A stretch of 64,000 nucleotides of DNA from Straminergon stramineum. Its lineage: Eukaryota > Streptophyta > Bryopsida > Hypnales > Calliergonaceae. The first letter of the stretch is position 1, and each line of letters begins with the position of its first letter. Below, piece by piece: positions 10,438 to 23,290 of this stretch. Position numbers and translations under genes: made by a program. The stretch is from positions 28,508,547 through 28,572,546 of the forward strand of contig OY987263.1 in the NCBI GenBank assembly GCA_963920665.1, in the 5' to 3' direction. Under the pieces are notes generated by a model that was not told where the DNA came from, made no database searches, and was given only the letters and a program-made list of their open reading frames with translations.

Positions 10438-13400
10438 ATGAAGATCAAGTACACGCAGAGTGCGCGGAAAGCTGACGCCGATACTGACCTCGCCTTGGCG
10501 CTGGCATTGGTGGAAGACGAGGCTGGGAGTCGCTATAGTGATGATGATGATGATTTCCAATGTACGGGGTCTTCGTCTGTCTTTTTTAAGCAGAAACTCG
10601 CTCTGCGGAGCTGCGCCGTAAGGAAGCATGTGAAGAAGAGAGTTCTGCCCAATAATTTGAGGTTGACAAAGAATCGAAGAGGTGGTGGCGAAGTTGGAGA
10701 TGCCGCAGCGCACAGAGGTGTCGTCCCTGGAAAGGAAATGAAAATACATTGCGATGCTGTCGAGGAAGTCGTTCTCGAAAATGCAGCCGCTTGCACAGGT
10801 TTGGTTTCGGAAGAGAGAGAGCGTAGGTTGAGGGAACCTAAAAAGACTGGCAAGAGAGTCCTGAAAGATCAGAATGCAAGGTCTACGGAGCGTGTCTTTA
10901 CTGATTCCGTTGTGCTGGCTAAGGGGGACGAGAATGGGAACAACGTGAGTTCGGGGAAGCTCCAGAAGGTTTCGAAATTTAGCACTCCGAATTTGGAGTC
11001 AAATAATGAGCAGGACAGCACATACCAGCGCTTAGGCAGTTCAGTTGCTAGCGATCATTTTAAGCAGCAGGGGCAGAGTGAAAACATTTTAGAAATTGAA
11101 TCGAAGAGGAAAAAAATATCGAGTATCTATGTCACTGGATGGAGCCTGCATTGTGGTGGTACAAAGAGAGTAAAGACGATCGCACAAGTTCCAGAGAATG
11201 CTGGTTTCCAAAGACTTGAGCAAACGGAGGGAAGAGCAGGGCTAGACTCCTTTAGTATTGAGGGCGATGAAAGTGATCCGGGGGCTGAAGTTGATGAGGT
11301 CATGGTTACATGTACTCAATCTAAGACACCTTATGAACTGGGATTCGGTCAATCCGCAGGGGAGCTGGGAAGAATTTCGTTAGATATGGGGAAGAAGGCT
11401 ACCTATGACACTGGATGGAGCCTGCATTGTGGTGGTTCAAAGAGAGTAAAGACGATTGCTCGAGTTCCAGAGAATGCTGGTATCCAAAGATTTGAACAAA
11501 CGGAGGGAGTAGCAGGACTGGATTCCTTGAGTATTGAGGACGAAGAAGGTATCGAAAGTGATCTGGGGGCTGAAGTTGAGGACATGGTTATTTGTACTCA
11601 ATCCAAGGTACCTTATGAGCTGGAATTCGGTCAATCCGCAGGGGAACTGGGTAGGGTTTCGTTAGATATGGGGAAGAAGGCTGTTGAGGATCGACCCTAC
11701 CGGAAGCATAATATATATGATATCTTAATAGGCAATAACAGAACGGACCGAGTTCCCACAAATGTTTCAAATCACACAATTGACAAGAATTTTGAATGCG
11801 ACGATGGTGAGGAGTTGGAGAGCCCAGGCACAGCAATGCAAGCTTTAGTTGATCAGGCAGAATTGGATTATGAAGGACTAGACTTTAATGAAGAGGACAA
11901 TGAAAGCATGGATTCGTTGAAGTGCCCATTCTGTGGTATATACTTAATCGATCTCTCCGTTAGTTACAGAGAACAGCACGTCAGCGATTGCTTGGAGAAA
12001 GACAATGTAGCCTGTGAAAGATCAAATCCTATGAACTATGGTGGTCGAGAAGCTGTAAATACTGGAGCGACTGAAGTTGTTCAACTGAGTAACGAACGAA
12101 CTGTGACAATGGATACTCTGAAATGCCCAGTCTGTGGGGTGTGCATAGAAGAATTATCCTCTGCAGACAGAGAGGTTCACACAAATGCCTGTCTAGAAGA
12201 AGGCAACATTCCTTACGGTAGAACAAATCCTGGGGATTATGAGGGCAGTGAAGCTGGAAACACTGAAACCGGTGGAGGTTCACAGCCGGTGACCTTCCAA
12301 AGAAATGTGATTTTCGGGACTCTTACATGCCCCATCTGTGGGGTTTGCATAGATGAATTATCCACTGTGCAGAGAGAAGAGCACACTAATAACTGCTTAG
12401 ATGAGACCAAAGGAGAGGGCCGAGTTGAAGTCGCTGAAGATGCTGAGGCACTAGGCAAGCCGGACGTGGGTCCAGTTGTGACGTGGTTGATAAATTTGAA
12501 TCTGGGGAAGTATGTAGATATCTTTGTTAAAGAGGAGATTGATTGGGATACACTGCAGTGGCTCAATGAGGAGGTATGGGCATTATTCACTTCTTTTCCG
12601 AGGTAGATAGATGTCGCGGACACATGCGGAAGAGCTACATATGTGATGATGCCAAAATGTTGATATTTTGGTTATTCGTCCCTGGATATTGCCCGTTCCT
12701 AATTTGGATAGCACATCTCAGGAATCACATTTTGAGCTCAATATTGATCTTGTGCCATCAGATTTTGACACATCTTCGGCGTTAGACCTTGGCTTTGGAC
12801 ATTGAGTAATCCTTTGTTAGTTTGACATCGTCCTCTTTGCTTCAACCGTCCTGTTTTGCAGGACCTATACTCGTTGGGAATCACTGCACTTGGACCAAGG
12901 AGGAAGATAGTCTGCGCAATTCAGCAATTAAGTAAATCTGTTTCCTCAACACAGAAGATAACGGCAATGCCAGAGAGCCAAAGGATCTCAGACTCTGTCG
13001 TTCTCAGTTCCGCAGCAGATACATTACAAGGTAACATTACTATCAGAAGTACCTACATTAATGTCCATTAAACTGAGCACGTAGAATGTAATCTCGTGAT
13101 TTTGCAAAATCATTTCGCTTGAGGCTCAAGGGTGATTAAGACGGTTTCTGTAGGCCCCTTGAGACACTTCGAATTCAAATACTTCACTCTCTAACTATGC
13201 TTTAATCACCCATTGTCTGTGAAGACGAGGACTACTTTGTCTCTAAATATTGATCAATTGCCACTCCTTGACTGATATGCATTCCTTTCCAACTACTGTT
13301 TTGTTAGGTCCCAAACTGTCCATTGCGGATTTCTTCATTCGTCCTCCTAATACTAGGCAACCCGTTCCATCTCGAGACCTTAGTATTCTTGCAAGGTCGA

Positions 13401-16281
13401 AAAGTCCAGGCACCGTGAGCACTGCAGGGGGATCGACGGGAAACAGGGGTCAAGGAAGGCCTATCTCTGCTGGTGGAAATTTGAGTAGTGCAGGGACTAG
13501 CGACGTTCCAACGTGGATGTGTATTCCTGGCACTTCCTTCAGAGTGGTGAGTTATGCCCTTGCCTAGCACTTTGACCTTAGGCTTCACCTTGATGACTAA
13601 TAGAAGTTCTTAAGGTTGATTGCTACAACCATGAACGCTGCCGGTTTTAGTGATAATGATTTTCTACCTCGTTATCTGTCCGGATTTTGAGTAGCTGCGG
13701 CGACTACTCTGATACTATTTTTCACTATGTTAAAGAATATCCGAGTTTTGGTTTGCAGGATGCTTTCAAGCACAAAACTGGCAACTGCTCCAATTGGTTT
13801 CTTACTCATTTTCACACTGACCGTAAGCATTTCTGCAAGCTTTGCTTTAGCATTACCATCACCTATGAAAATTCAATATTTCTGTACATCTATTTGATGA
13901 CCTTATTGCTGTCAGCTGCATGACTCTAATCTGCCTGACATACTCTTTGTACACGAGGACGAAGGACACTTAATCTATACGATTGCGTCTGGTCTCGATG
14001 GGACTAAACTTTGTGTTGCTTTCGGCAGAATTTCTTTCAGATCTTTCAGTATGGTCTTTAAATTCAACAGCCGTGCTAGATTACAAAAAACTAAAGTTAG
14101 TGTCGAGTTTATCATTTTACAGAGACAGATGCTATTTGCTCATTGGACTTATTTTGAGAAGGTAATGGATGGTGCAGACTACCAAGGACTCACACGAGGC
14201 TTTAGACACGGCAAAATATTTTGCTCAATAATTACAGCTCGCCTCGTTCACCTGCGCATTGGAATTCCATTGGATCGCATTGAAGCACTTCCTCTGAACG
14301 AAACGGTCCTCATAGACGGTGTACGGGTGACATTTATAGATGCTAATCACTGCCCAGGATCAGTCATGATTCTCTTTGAGCCTCCGAACGGTAAGGTAAG
14401 CTTTTGTGACGAGATTTTGTTTGATAGAAAGTAAAATTTATTCACTTTTCGCAATGTACATCCATGACATATCAAGTGACGAAAATATGAATTTCATTGA
14501 CTTTTCAGTTTTAACATGCACTTATTCATACAGTATCGTCATAATTTCTGGACACGGTTACTGTCTCGAAGTCGCAGTTGACTATCCAACGACAACTTCT
14601 GTAGTAGCCAACTGTACTTGCCGTAGTCATGTTGATAAAAATGTCTACAAGTATCTTTATTCTCGTCTAGATGAGAGTTGGATCGAACATCTGACAAATC
14701 GTGTCTTCTTTGGTTTGTGGATTTCTTGAAGGCTGTGTTACACACTGGAGATTTTCGCTTCTGTTCAGACATGGCTTCTAATGAGGTTCTGAGGGCATGC
14801 CGAATAACCACTCTTATACTTGACACAACCTACTGCGATCCCCAGGTAAGCAGCAATTTTCTTGCTATTGTTCTCAGTTGTCTTCGAAGCGAATCCCTAT
14901 ATGTTTTGTGATTAGTCTTCCTATCCGCAAGAAGTGGGGAGTAGGAATGGGAAAGATAATTTCCGTTGTTTTTTAGTGAGGATTGTAGCGGTTTGATTAT
15001 AATTGTTCTCATGATATTAATCTGCTGTTTTTTGTCTTGCAGTATGATTTTCCAAAGCAAGATGCAGTCATAGAGTTCGTGATCGATGCAATTCAAGCGG
15101 AGGCTTTTAATACCAAGACTCTTTTTCTCATTGGCACTTACACGATAGGTGAGTTTTTGAACTACTCCGTATCATACTAGCGTCCTGTCACTTATTCATG
15201 GCTAGTGCAGAGCTGTCTTTGTTATGATGGAGACGCAGTTGTGCAACATCACTCATGTAGAACTCCAGTTTTATCTAAGCACTCTTGTCTGGATTTGTCG
15301 GTTTTGTCCGTTCATCTATTATGCTGTTATATATCATAATTCAGAATACATTGCAATTTTAGTACAACAGAAGTACTGATAGCATATCAACAGGCAAAGA
15401 GCGAATATTTCTCGAGGTTGGTAAAGCTCTACAGAAGTACGTCTATGTCGGAGCTGCAAAGCAGCGACTGCTAGATTGCATGGACCTTGCCGAGGAAGAC
15501 AAGAGATGGTTGACGACGAAAGATCAAGAGAGCCATATTCACGTGGTGCCGTTGTGGAGCGTTTCCAGTTTCAAGCGCATGGGCTCAATCTCTCGCCATT
15601 ACCATGTACTTTCTGGTTCACTTTTTGTGCAAGCGAAGATTATAGTGATCCGGAATTGTGCATATCTTCTGTTTTTCCTGCTTACTCGAAGCAGTAATTC
15701 ACTTGAAGTTCAATCCATTTTTGATGCCGTGTTTTACCCATTTTTTCAGGGACGATATAATTCCATCGTTGCGTTCTCACCAACGGGCTGGAGTTTTGGG
15801 AAGGACAAGAAACGTATTCATGGTCGCCCTGGTCGGCGATATCAACAAGGCAGCATTATCCGGTTCGTTTCTGTGGTCTTGTGAATAATATCTCGCTTTT
15901 TTACCTTGCCGCAATAGGCGAAGACGATTCTCCTATTTGTTGCTCGCATTCCTTTTTGTTCCCACGGTATTCGTTGCCTTATATATGTTAGGGTTATAGT
16001 GCTCGTTAACCATGTTCTTTTATTAGATCCTTTCCTGAGGAATCACTGTAATTCGGAGAAGATGAGGTCCTCAGTATTTCGATTTCGAGAAATCTTCCGA
16101 CTGATTTTTTCTCAACTGCCACATTGGCAGGTACGAGGTGCCATATAGCGAACACTGCAGCTTCACAGAACTGAAGGAATTTGTGCGGACCATTGGTTCC
16201 GAGAACATTGTCCCTAGTGTTATCAGCAGGGGAGGCCTGTCAGCCGACGCCATGGTCGCGAGTTTACTGAGTGAAGAATGA
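10438..16281 (+). CDS. SNM1-like DNA cross-link repair nuclease (UBZ4 x3, SAM, MBL, DRMBL; 1173 aa)
   Basis: Ten exons: 10438-12573, 12862-13030, 13308-13546, 13759-13822, 14178-14395, 14732-14845, 15043-15148, 15394-15605, 15750-15862, 16131-16281; all phases agree. Order in the 1173-residue product: a basic N-terminus; a 92-residue tandem duplication (about 233-416); three C2HC fingers of UBZ4 type starting at Cys 496, 563 and 631; a SAM domain about 680-735; the metallo-beta-lactamase core with HxHxDH at 865-870, DANHCPGS (His 927) and HTGDFR (Asp 949); and the DRMBL part with GTYTIGKE (1011) and SPTGW (1096-1100). Metal ligands are all present, so it should be an active nuclear 5'-exonuclease in interstrand cross-link repair. 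SAM plus DRMBL matches the Arabidopsis At2g45700 type rather than the shorter AtSNM1. The start is the first ATG; a frame continues eight codons upstream but without ATG. Confidence 0.93.
11134..11688 (+). repeat. In-frame 276-bp tandem duplication inside SNM1-like exon 1
   Basis: Units start at 11134 and 11410, each opening with codons for TGWSLHCGG. They stay highly similar at DNA level through KRVKTIA, VPENAG, LDS.SIE, CTQSK, PYEL and GQSAGELGR. The second unit carries a few extra codons (EEGIES). High nucleotide identity implies a recent event. It lies N-terminal to the zinc fingers in otherwise low-complexity, probably disordered sequence. Confidence 0.95.
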
Positions 16282-17385
16282 TATGTAAGCAGGTGAACAT
16301 CAACTAAGTTACATTTTGCGTGCTCGAAAACCCGAAACCGGGGACAACTGGGAATCTTTTTACACTTCGGCAGCCGTACATTTCGATGGACTTGCTGACG
16401 CAATCCCCAGTTCCAAGAACGGAGAGATTTCGCTAGCAGGCCATGCCAACAAATCCATCACTTTTTCCGGATCGTTGCAGCAAGGCGAATGTCTACCGAC
16501 AATTTACACACTCCTGAACCCTCTCAGCCAGGTTAATAACCTCGAAGAGAGCAAGCGGGAATTTTCGCGGAACGTAATTCAACGGAGGACATGTGTCAAG
16601 GACCAGCGCCTCACAAGTGGCACGAATTGTGCCCCACGTGCTCCCACACATGGGAACAGGACCGTAGGCCAGGTGGCGAAATCGATATCGCCGGGAGTCT
16701 GGGACACCTACGTGTGTCTCTGTGATTGCCACGCTAGGGGGCTCGTTAGCCAGGTATCATCCAGTTCGGTTGTTAACTTAGCTCGTCAAAATTGGGAAAT
16801 TGCTGGTCAATACAGTACTGTAGCGTTCTACAGTAAGCTTAGTCTCTTTGTGGAGTCATTTTCCTTCTTGTTATGGTTATCAGTTAAGCCCCAATGCCAC
16901 TGACTGTCCTGCTGCATCTTGACATGCTCAACCTCTGCATGAGGATGCCCCTGCCAAACTTTCTAGAATCTGCAATTGCCAACTCGATAACTTACATCTA
17001 TCAGAATGTAGGCAGGTGATCTGCTCTTTCACTGATCAAATCATTTTTAATTTTCGCTGTCCAATTGTGCATATATTTTGTGTTGCCCATCTTCAGTGGT
17101 CGCTGCTTGTGTCTTGGTTATCAGTTTCCATACCAGTTTGTCGACACACCTGATTGAATTTTCTGACCAATACTTCGTCAGAGTCATCACACCAAATATC
17201 GTACTTTCTGTCTGTATGATGTGTTTTGTCAGCTCCTTTCGGCATATTGGATACTTGGCTTTGAAGTTGTGTCTTCGTGACTAAATAACCATGTCGAAGA
17301 GTCTTCACTCTCATATCATTGGTAAGGGAATTTTTCCCTTGTAAAAAGTTACGAGTTCATTTTGTACATTTATTGGTGGTCCTTT
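16282..17385 (+). other. SNM1-like 3' untranslated and flanking region
   Basis: Composition stays gene-like to about 17330. A GTAAGC donor-like sequence lies three bases after the stop codon (16285), so a 3' UTR intron is possible. A 195-codon open frame without any internal Met runs 16316-16903, opening with TTG. It is out of phase with the last exon and has no recognisable domain, so I treat it as non-coding. Confidence 0.5.
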
Positions 17386-17389
17386 TTAA

Positions 17390-17611
17390 CCCTTAAATGT
17401 TGAAGTAGACATTTTGTGTCCAATGAATGACAAAGAATCTCTCTATGTAGGATAGAATTGCAACTATTCATCCTTAGAATTTTGTGTAAAAGGGGAGATC
17501 TTCTATAGTACTTTGACCCTCAATGATTATTTTTTATTTTTTTAATGTAGATGAATGTCACACTATTCCAAAAAGGTTGATTTCCATGGTTACTAGTCTA
17601 TCCTTTAAGGG
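17390..17611 (-). mobile_element. TTAA-flanked MITE, family A copy 2 (222 bp)
   Basis: Bounded on both sides by TTAA (17386-17389 and 17612-17615), with termini CCCTTAAATG on the left and CCCTTAAAGGATAG reading in from the right. The interior is the reverse complement of copy 1 (CCAATGAATGACAAAGA, ATTCATCCTTAGAATTTTGT, TTTGACCCTCAATGA). It sits immediately beyond the SNM1-like 3' flank. Confidence 0.9.
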
Positions 17612-17615
17612 TTAA

Positions 17616-19805
17616 TAATGTCCCCTCTAAGAATTTATAACCATATACTATACAAATTTATTTTATAATGCGCACTATTAGGAGAAATCCTTGTTATAAG
17701 TATTAGGATTATATCTCACTTTGGATTGTTAGTATAGTAGAACCATTCATTATCAACTACTTAAGCATTTAGTGTATGAATTGTAGTAGAAGGAATTGTT
17801 AATTTTTTGCCCAATAGAGAGATAGAAATGATGGATGTTATCAAATTTTCATAATTTTTCTCCTTAAATTCAAATTTTTATGAATTTTAAAAGCCAAAAG
17901 TTGGCCTACACCCATCCCAAACACATAGATTCTTTCATCACTACTCATCTAAAGACTAATTTGGCTCTCAAAACGAAGCTCACGTGTCATAACAGTGATG
18001 GCTAGAAGATGGTTGGAAACCAAGAAACTAATGGTTAGATATCAATCATCTCTCTGTTGAATTTTTCATTACCTATATATTGTCCATGGGGCTTGGCTGA
18101 TAATGTGTGGTTCTACCATAATCCTTGTAACTTTAGATATTGAAAAAAAATTAAACCTTTCTTTAATTATCTTTAAGAAGCACCTCATGAAAAATTTCAT
18201 AAAATATCTTACAAGAACAGGTATATACTTTATAGAAAATTAGATACAATTTTAGTAAGAAAATATTATAGTATCGTTCAAATATCTTTAGTTTTGTGTA
18301 TAATTAATTCAAATTGGGAACTTTTGAGTGCCATATGGCACATTGGCAATACATAAAAGTATTTTAAATTCCTATGTGGCATCATGAAAATTATTCATTT
18401 TGCCACATAGGTGTTCAACACTAAATGTTACAAACAATTCACTTTGTGAAGTCCAAAAAAAAAAAAATTGTATTTTCTTTAATCCAAAAAGGCCCAAGGC
18501 CTTTTTAGGTTTATAAACATAATTGCTTTTGAAGTGTTATAGGTCTAAATGTCAATGAGGTATAGATATCTCAACCTTGCAATCTTGTAGTGTACATGTT
18601 GTAGATGACGTGAATCAAATTTGGAGTCATTTGGCCACATAGATTGCAAAGATTATAATATTTTAGGGTTGAAAAAGGATGCTGAAATTTTTGTAGCAAC
18701 ACATTTGGAGGTGAAATCTGATTTCTAAACCTACTCAAATGAAAAAACTTTAGACTATAAAGTGCTTCAAAAATAGCATACAAACACATTGGTGATAGCA
18801 AATATCATTCAAATGACTTCTTGTGTCTCTAAGATGGCTCTGAAATGTCAAAAAATAGCAAAATAGTTGCAAAAAATACATTTATGGTTGAACCTCCTTC
18901 TACTAAAATGCTTTTTAGACACTCATAACTTCTTGGATTGATATGAATTTTTAATTACACAAAGTAGACTTGTATGTGCAACGACCCCCCCCCCTAAAAA
19001 AAATATAAAATATAAAATATAAAAAAATGGAAACAGACATTGTATGAAGAAGAAACAAGCAAACAACTAGTTCACTCGAATCTAAAAATGTCTAGATTTT
19101 GAACTTTGAATTGCTCCCAAACATTCAAACAATTTGGATTGACATGAAAATTTTACTAGAGTAACTAGACTTCAAGGGAAACATAACCCAACAAGTTTTA
19201 TCCTAAACAAACATTGGATGAAGGAGATACAAGCTCCCAAAGTTGCAGCCACAATATGCAATTTGGTGAACTCAAATGAAAGCCATAAACTTTAAATGGA
19301 TTTCAAAAAATCAATACATCTTAGATTGATCTGAAAATTTTACCGCACAAACTAGAAGAGAGGATGTAGATTTTCCAATAAGTTTGATTAAACTTGGACA
19401 TTGGATGCAAAAATTACAACACTTTGAATTGGACTTCTGCACTATGTGAGGACACTTTTGGTTCCCCAGGATGCTTACTAGGGGTTAAGGTAAACTTTAA
19501 ATTAAAAGTGTCATTCCTAGTTTATTTAATATGAAATAGATTAAGAGAAAGTCATTTATAATTTAATATATGATTCATCAAGATAACAACACCTAATTCA
19601 ACCAAATATTTAGCAATTGAGCACTAGTTCAAATGATTAATCTATATAAGTTTTTGATGGATCTTGTGGGAACCAAATAGAAATTGAAATTCTAATAGCA
19701 TCCATTATTTAGATGTCACATAAATAAACTATGAATTGTCAAAATACTAAAAATTGTTTAATCCAAAATTGACCCTAAGCTCTCATGAAATACAAGTTGT
19801 ACGTT
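17616..19805. other. AT-rich intergenic repeat DNA
   Basis: No gene. It contains a diverged tandem block (18925-19425) and a 10-C run near 18986. GGGGTTAA at 19481-19488 looks like the right end of another TTAA element whose left end I could not find. Confidence 0.55.
18925..19425. repeat. Three diverged units of about 190-200 bp
   Basis: The motif GATTGAYATGAAAATTTTAC, or a close variant, occurs near 18937, 19138 and 19328. Each is followed by a variant of AACTAGACTT and, in two units, by CAAGTTT then ACATTGGATGAA. Such blocks are common in old plant LTR or satellite-derived DNA; origin here is unresolved. Confidence 0.6.
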
Positions 19806-19809
19806 TTAA

Positions 19810-20392
19810 CCCTGAAGTGCTTATGTGTCCAAAAAGTGGATGATGAACCAATTGAAATTGTTGTATGGCTTCTCATTACTACTTGGATAAAAGTCATCCT
19901 AATTTTCGAAGATACTTTATGAACTTGTTGTCCTATCTAAGGGTTGAATTTGATGTTACTAGAGTATATGTTTTTCTAAAATTACAAATGTGCAAGGATG
20001 TCAAGTGGTTGACCAAGCCAAAATTGAATTGACTTTAGTTCAAAATAGGATTTGCCAAAATGAGGTCATAGATTTTAAGAGCACAAAAATTTCAAAAAAT
20101 CACCATGTGAAGAGAACCTCATTTCAAATCCATTCCAACAAATTTTACTCAAAATATGATAAGAATTTGCTTGTAATCGAATTTTGAAGGAATTTTAAAA
20201 TTTTCCCTTCAAAATTTATAAGAAAAAATATTGATGATAGCATTGGTGAATCTAACTGTACGGATGGAATCTACAACTTAGAGTCTATAACTTTTTTTTA
20301 GTATGTCAATTCCAAAATATGCTTCCAAATAGCACTTTATAAAGATTTTTCTCAAATAGTCAATTTTAGAGATGAGTCTAGACGTTTCAGGG
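19810..20392. mobile_element. TTAA-flanked element, family C (583 bp)
   Basis: TTAA on both sides (19806-19809 and 20393-20396). Termini are CCCTGAAGTGC on the left and CCCTGAAACGTCTAGAC reading in from the right. The interior does not match the 597-bp element at 42886. A 65-codon open frame inside is not recognisable. Non-autonomous member of the TTAA/CCC group. Confidence 0.7.
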
Positions 20393-20396
20393 TTAA

Positions 20397-21277
20397 GCAA
20401 AATTTATAGGGATCAATTTGAGAAATAGTTAACAATTATGTGTAGTTAAGTAAATACCCCCCTCTCGGTCCTAAGATGATTTTCCATCCTCTTGGACAAA
20501 ATATATAGTAATATGTTGTTATTGCAACCATCTTCTTCAAACAACCTAGTAGGTATTTCGAAAAGGGACAATAAGTGGTTCTAAAATGTGAGCATAATTA
20601 AGATTTGTCAGATATTGATTCATATTTTGCCAACTGATGGAATAGAAGCCAAAGAGGGTCCATTTCAAAGCCAAGGTGTGTCTACTTAATTTTTGTAAAT
20701 GAGAATTGATTGTACAATTACCTTCTTACAAATGTTAAAAGAATTTAGGATCCATTTAATTTTAGTAATGACTGCATTTAGGAACCTTTTGTATTACTTT
20801 TTGAATGCCACAATGCTTGTTTTTTGTCAAGCCATATCTTTTTTTCAGACTGCGTGCGTATGGGTTTAGGAAGACCTATGATCACGAGTAGATGCCTACC
20901 ACATAATTCTTTGGAAATTCATAAGTAATTCATAAATGCTCCAAAAAATATGAAACCACTTGTGTTAGATTCCGCATCAATTTTTCTTCAAGTAAAAAAA
21001 TAAGAGAAAATATTTTTGGGCATCTGAAAATCATCAAAAAGGCCTAACAACCCTTAAACGGACGGTTTATGAGCACACTACCTCATGTTTCTTTACTATT
21101 TTCTTGCCACATTCCAAGTTGATTTTCATCCCACCACTTCATTCATTCCCATTGCAGTTGCTCTCATAACTGCCGCCAACCCCCTTCCCTCCGACATCAC
21201 AACATGCAACCAGAAGATCATTTTGGGATTCCCAGGAAGGAGTATCTGTTTACAAAAAATAACTTAAGTTACCAATA
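20397..21277. other. AT-rich intergenic DNA, no gene seen
   Basis: No conserved coding signal. AACAACCCTTAAACGGACGG near 21048 resembles a TTAA-element end, but no partner was found. Confidence 0.5.
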
Positions 21278-21279
21278 TA

Positions 21280-21360
21280 CTCCCTCCTTTTGGAAATAGT
21301 CTATCCATTCTCAGTGGTCATTGCACTGAGAATGAATATACTATTTCCAAACGGAGGGAG
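21280..21360. mobile_element. Minimal Stowaway-type MITE (81 bp, near-perfect hairpin)
   Basis: The element is CTCCCTCC...GGAGGGAG with intact TA duplications at 21278-21279 and 21361-21362. The two arms pair almost fully (TGGAAATAGT / ACTATTTCCA, ATTCTCAGTG / CACTGAGAAT) around a GTCATTG loop. There is no coding capacity. Confidence 0.95.
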
Positions 21361-21482
21361 TAAGAAATATAATGTGTAATAAACTCCAGAGCAGCCGACA
21401 AGTACTGTAGGAAGTTGTATTTACAGAAATAAAATGGTAACTTACTTAGTTAGTCACACGTCAATAGGGAAATCATTCCACT

Positions 21483-21500
21483 CCCCCCCCCCCCCCCCCC
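21483..21500. repeat. Poly-C run (18 bases)
   Basis: Eighteen consecutive C after CT at 21481. Length is likely variable and prone to sequencing error. Confidence 0.95.
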
Positions 21501-21661
21501 TGCCACTGTCAATAGGGAAAATCCTCAATTGATGTCCTTCAGTTGTCTACTAGACAAACAGAATTTTGGGTATCATAAGTCCCTGTAAAAATCATAAACA
21601 GTCTGATATTTCAAGACTAGCCCTGCAACTCATGAGTCACCCAATTCACCATAACTGACTC

Positions 21662-22937
21662 CCTAACTTAAATGTGAGCTTCTTGGAGTTTGCTCATAAC
21701 TTAGTTTAATCAATTTTAAAAATAAATAAAAAATCTCATTGTATGAATTCAAACTAAGTTAAGTTAGATGTGTTATGAATCACATAGGAAAAGAAAACAC
21801 AACAATATCATTGATGATTGGAAAGATTATAATGGTTGATGAAGAGAGTGTTAAAATTGTGAAAAGTGATTTTAAGTCTTTCAATCCACTTTTTACATGT
21901 CAAATTTAAAATTGGTTAGGAAATAAAGATGAGGCTAAAAGACATCATAGCATGTACAGGTTCTTAACATCTACTTTGTAATATGCTTTTTTAAGTGAAT
22001 TTTTAATGTGATTTGTTCTTCAAGACTTAGTATATTTGAGGCTCATCTCCAAGATTTCTGTAATAGTTAAATATCAAGATTTGCAAGTGACTCCCTTGCA
22101 CAAAATCTTCAACAAAAAAATCATGAACAAGTTTTTTCAAAATTGGATTTTTGATGCTTAATATAGACTTTACCCCCCCCAAATGCCTAAAGATGTTTTT
22201 GAACTTCTAGGAATTTGCTCTAAATTGAACAATAATCCATCATTTTGATGAGTTGCAATATCAATTTTTTTTTATCAAATGTATCAGTTTTTAAAATTTG
22301 TAAAGAGTTAGAGATCAAATATGAAAAGAAAAATCAACAATATCTCTTATGGATTGAAAGATTATAATGTTTGATCATGAGTGTGTTAAAACAACAAAAG
22401 TGATTTGAAGTCTTTCAATCCTCTTTGTACATGTCAAATCTAAAAAGTTGGTCTAACAAGAAAATATGAGGTTAAAGGGCCTAACATACTTACCCCAATC
22501 AATTTATGGCTTCTCATAATCTACTCTACAATTTTTTCAAATTAATTTTGAATGTGATTTTTTCTCCAAGATCTAGTGTATTTGAGGCTCATTTCTAAGA
22601 GCCCGCAACACTCCAAAGAGTCAAGATTGCAATGGCCCCCCTTGCACAAAATCTTGAATGGAAAAATCATAATCAATCATTTGCAAAATCAGATTTTTGA
22701 TGCTAAAACTAGACTACAAAAAGATTTTTTCAAAAATATAAACTGCTAAAAATAGGAACTTGGTTAGGTTTTATCTAACTTCAAAGTATTATTGACACCA
22801 AAATTTGGTGCCTCAGACATCAAGGGGTTAAGGGATATTTGATTTTTAAAAACTACCCAAAATAATACTTTGGTAAGATTTTCTATGACTTCAAAGTTTA
22901 GTCAATACCAAATATGGTGCCTTGGGGCATTTAGGGG
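21662..22937 (+). repeat. Family B tandem pair (about 510 bp units)
   Basis: Two copies in tandem, about 21662-22170 and 22173-22713. Both contain GATTTGAAGTC or a variant, TTTGAGGCTCAT, CTTGCACAAAATCTT and TTTTTGATGCT. The second begins ACCCCCCCCAAATGCC. After it, two roughly 85-bp direct repeats end GGTGCCTCAGACATCAAGGG and GGTGCCTTGGGGCATTTAGG, closing with GGGGCTAA at 22937. Ends resemble the TTAA group with decayed targets. Confidence 0.65.
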
Positions 22938-23290
22938 CTAATATCAAGGATTTCCGATTCTTCTTAATTTTAGTTTTATATTTTATATTTAGTTCTAATC
23001 AATTAAATACTCAATTTCAAGGATTTTTTTGCTAAAACATCCATTGGATGATTTCAAGGAGTGCCTTTAGGATGGAAGAAAGCACTATTTCTACTTCCAT
23101 TTTTTAGAAGGACTTGCTTGGATTCATTTGCAATGAATGGTGTTGGATATTCCCTCTATGTGATATTTTTTTTGACTTTCCTACATAAAAAATGACAAAT
23201 CCATACATCACCATGTAGTTCATTTTGGCAACTTCCATTCCTTTCTCTTTATCTAAATAGTTTAGTCATAAGGAGGTTAGCTAAGGAATA

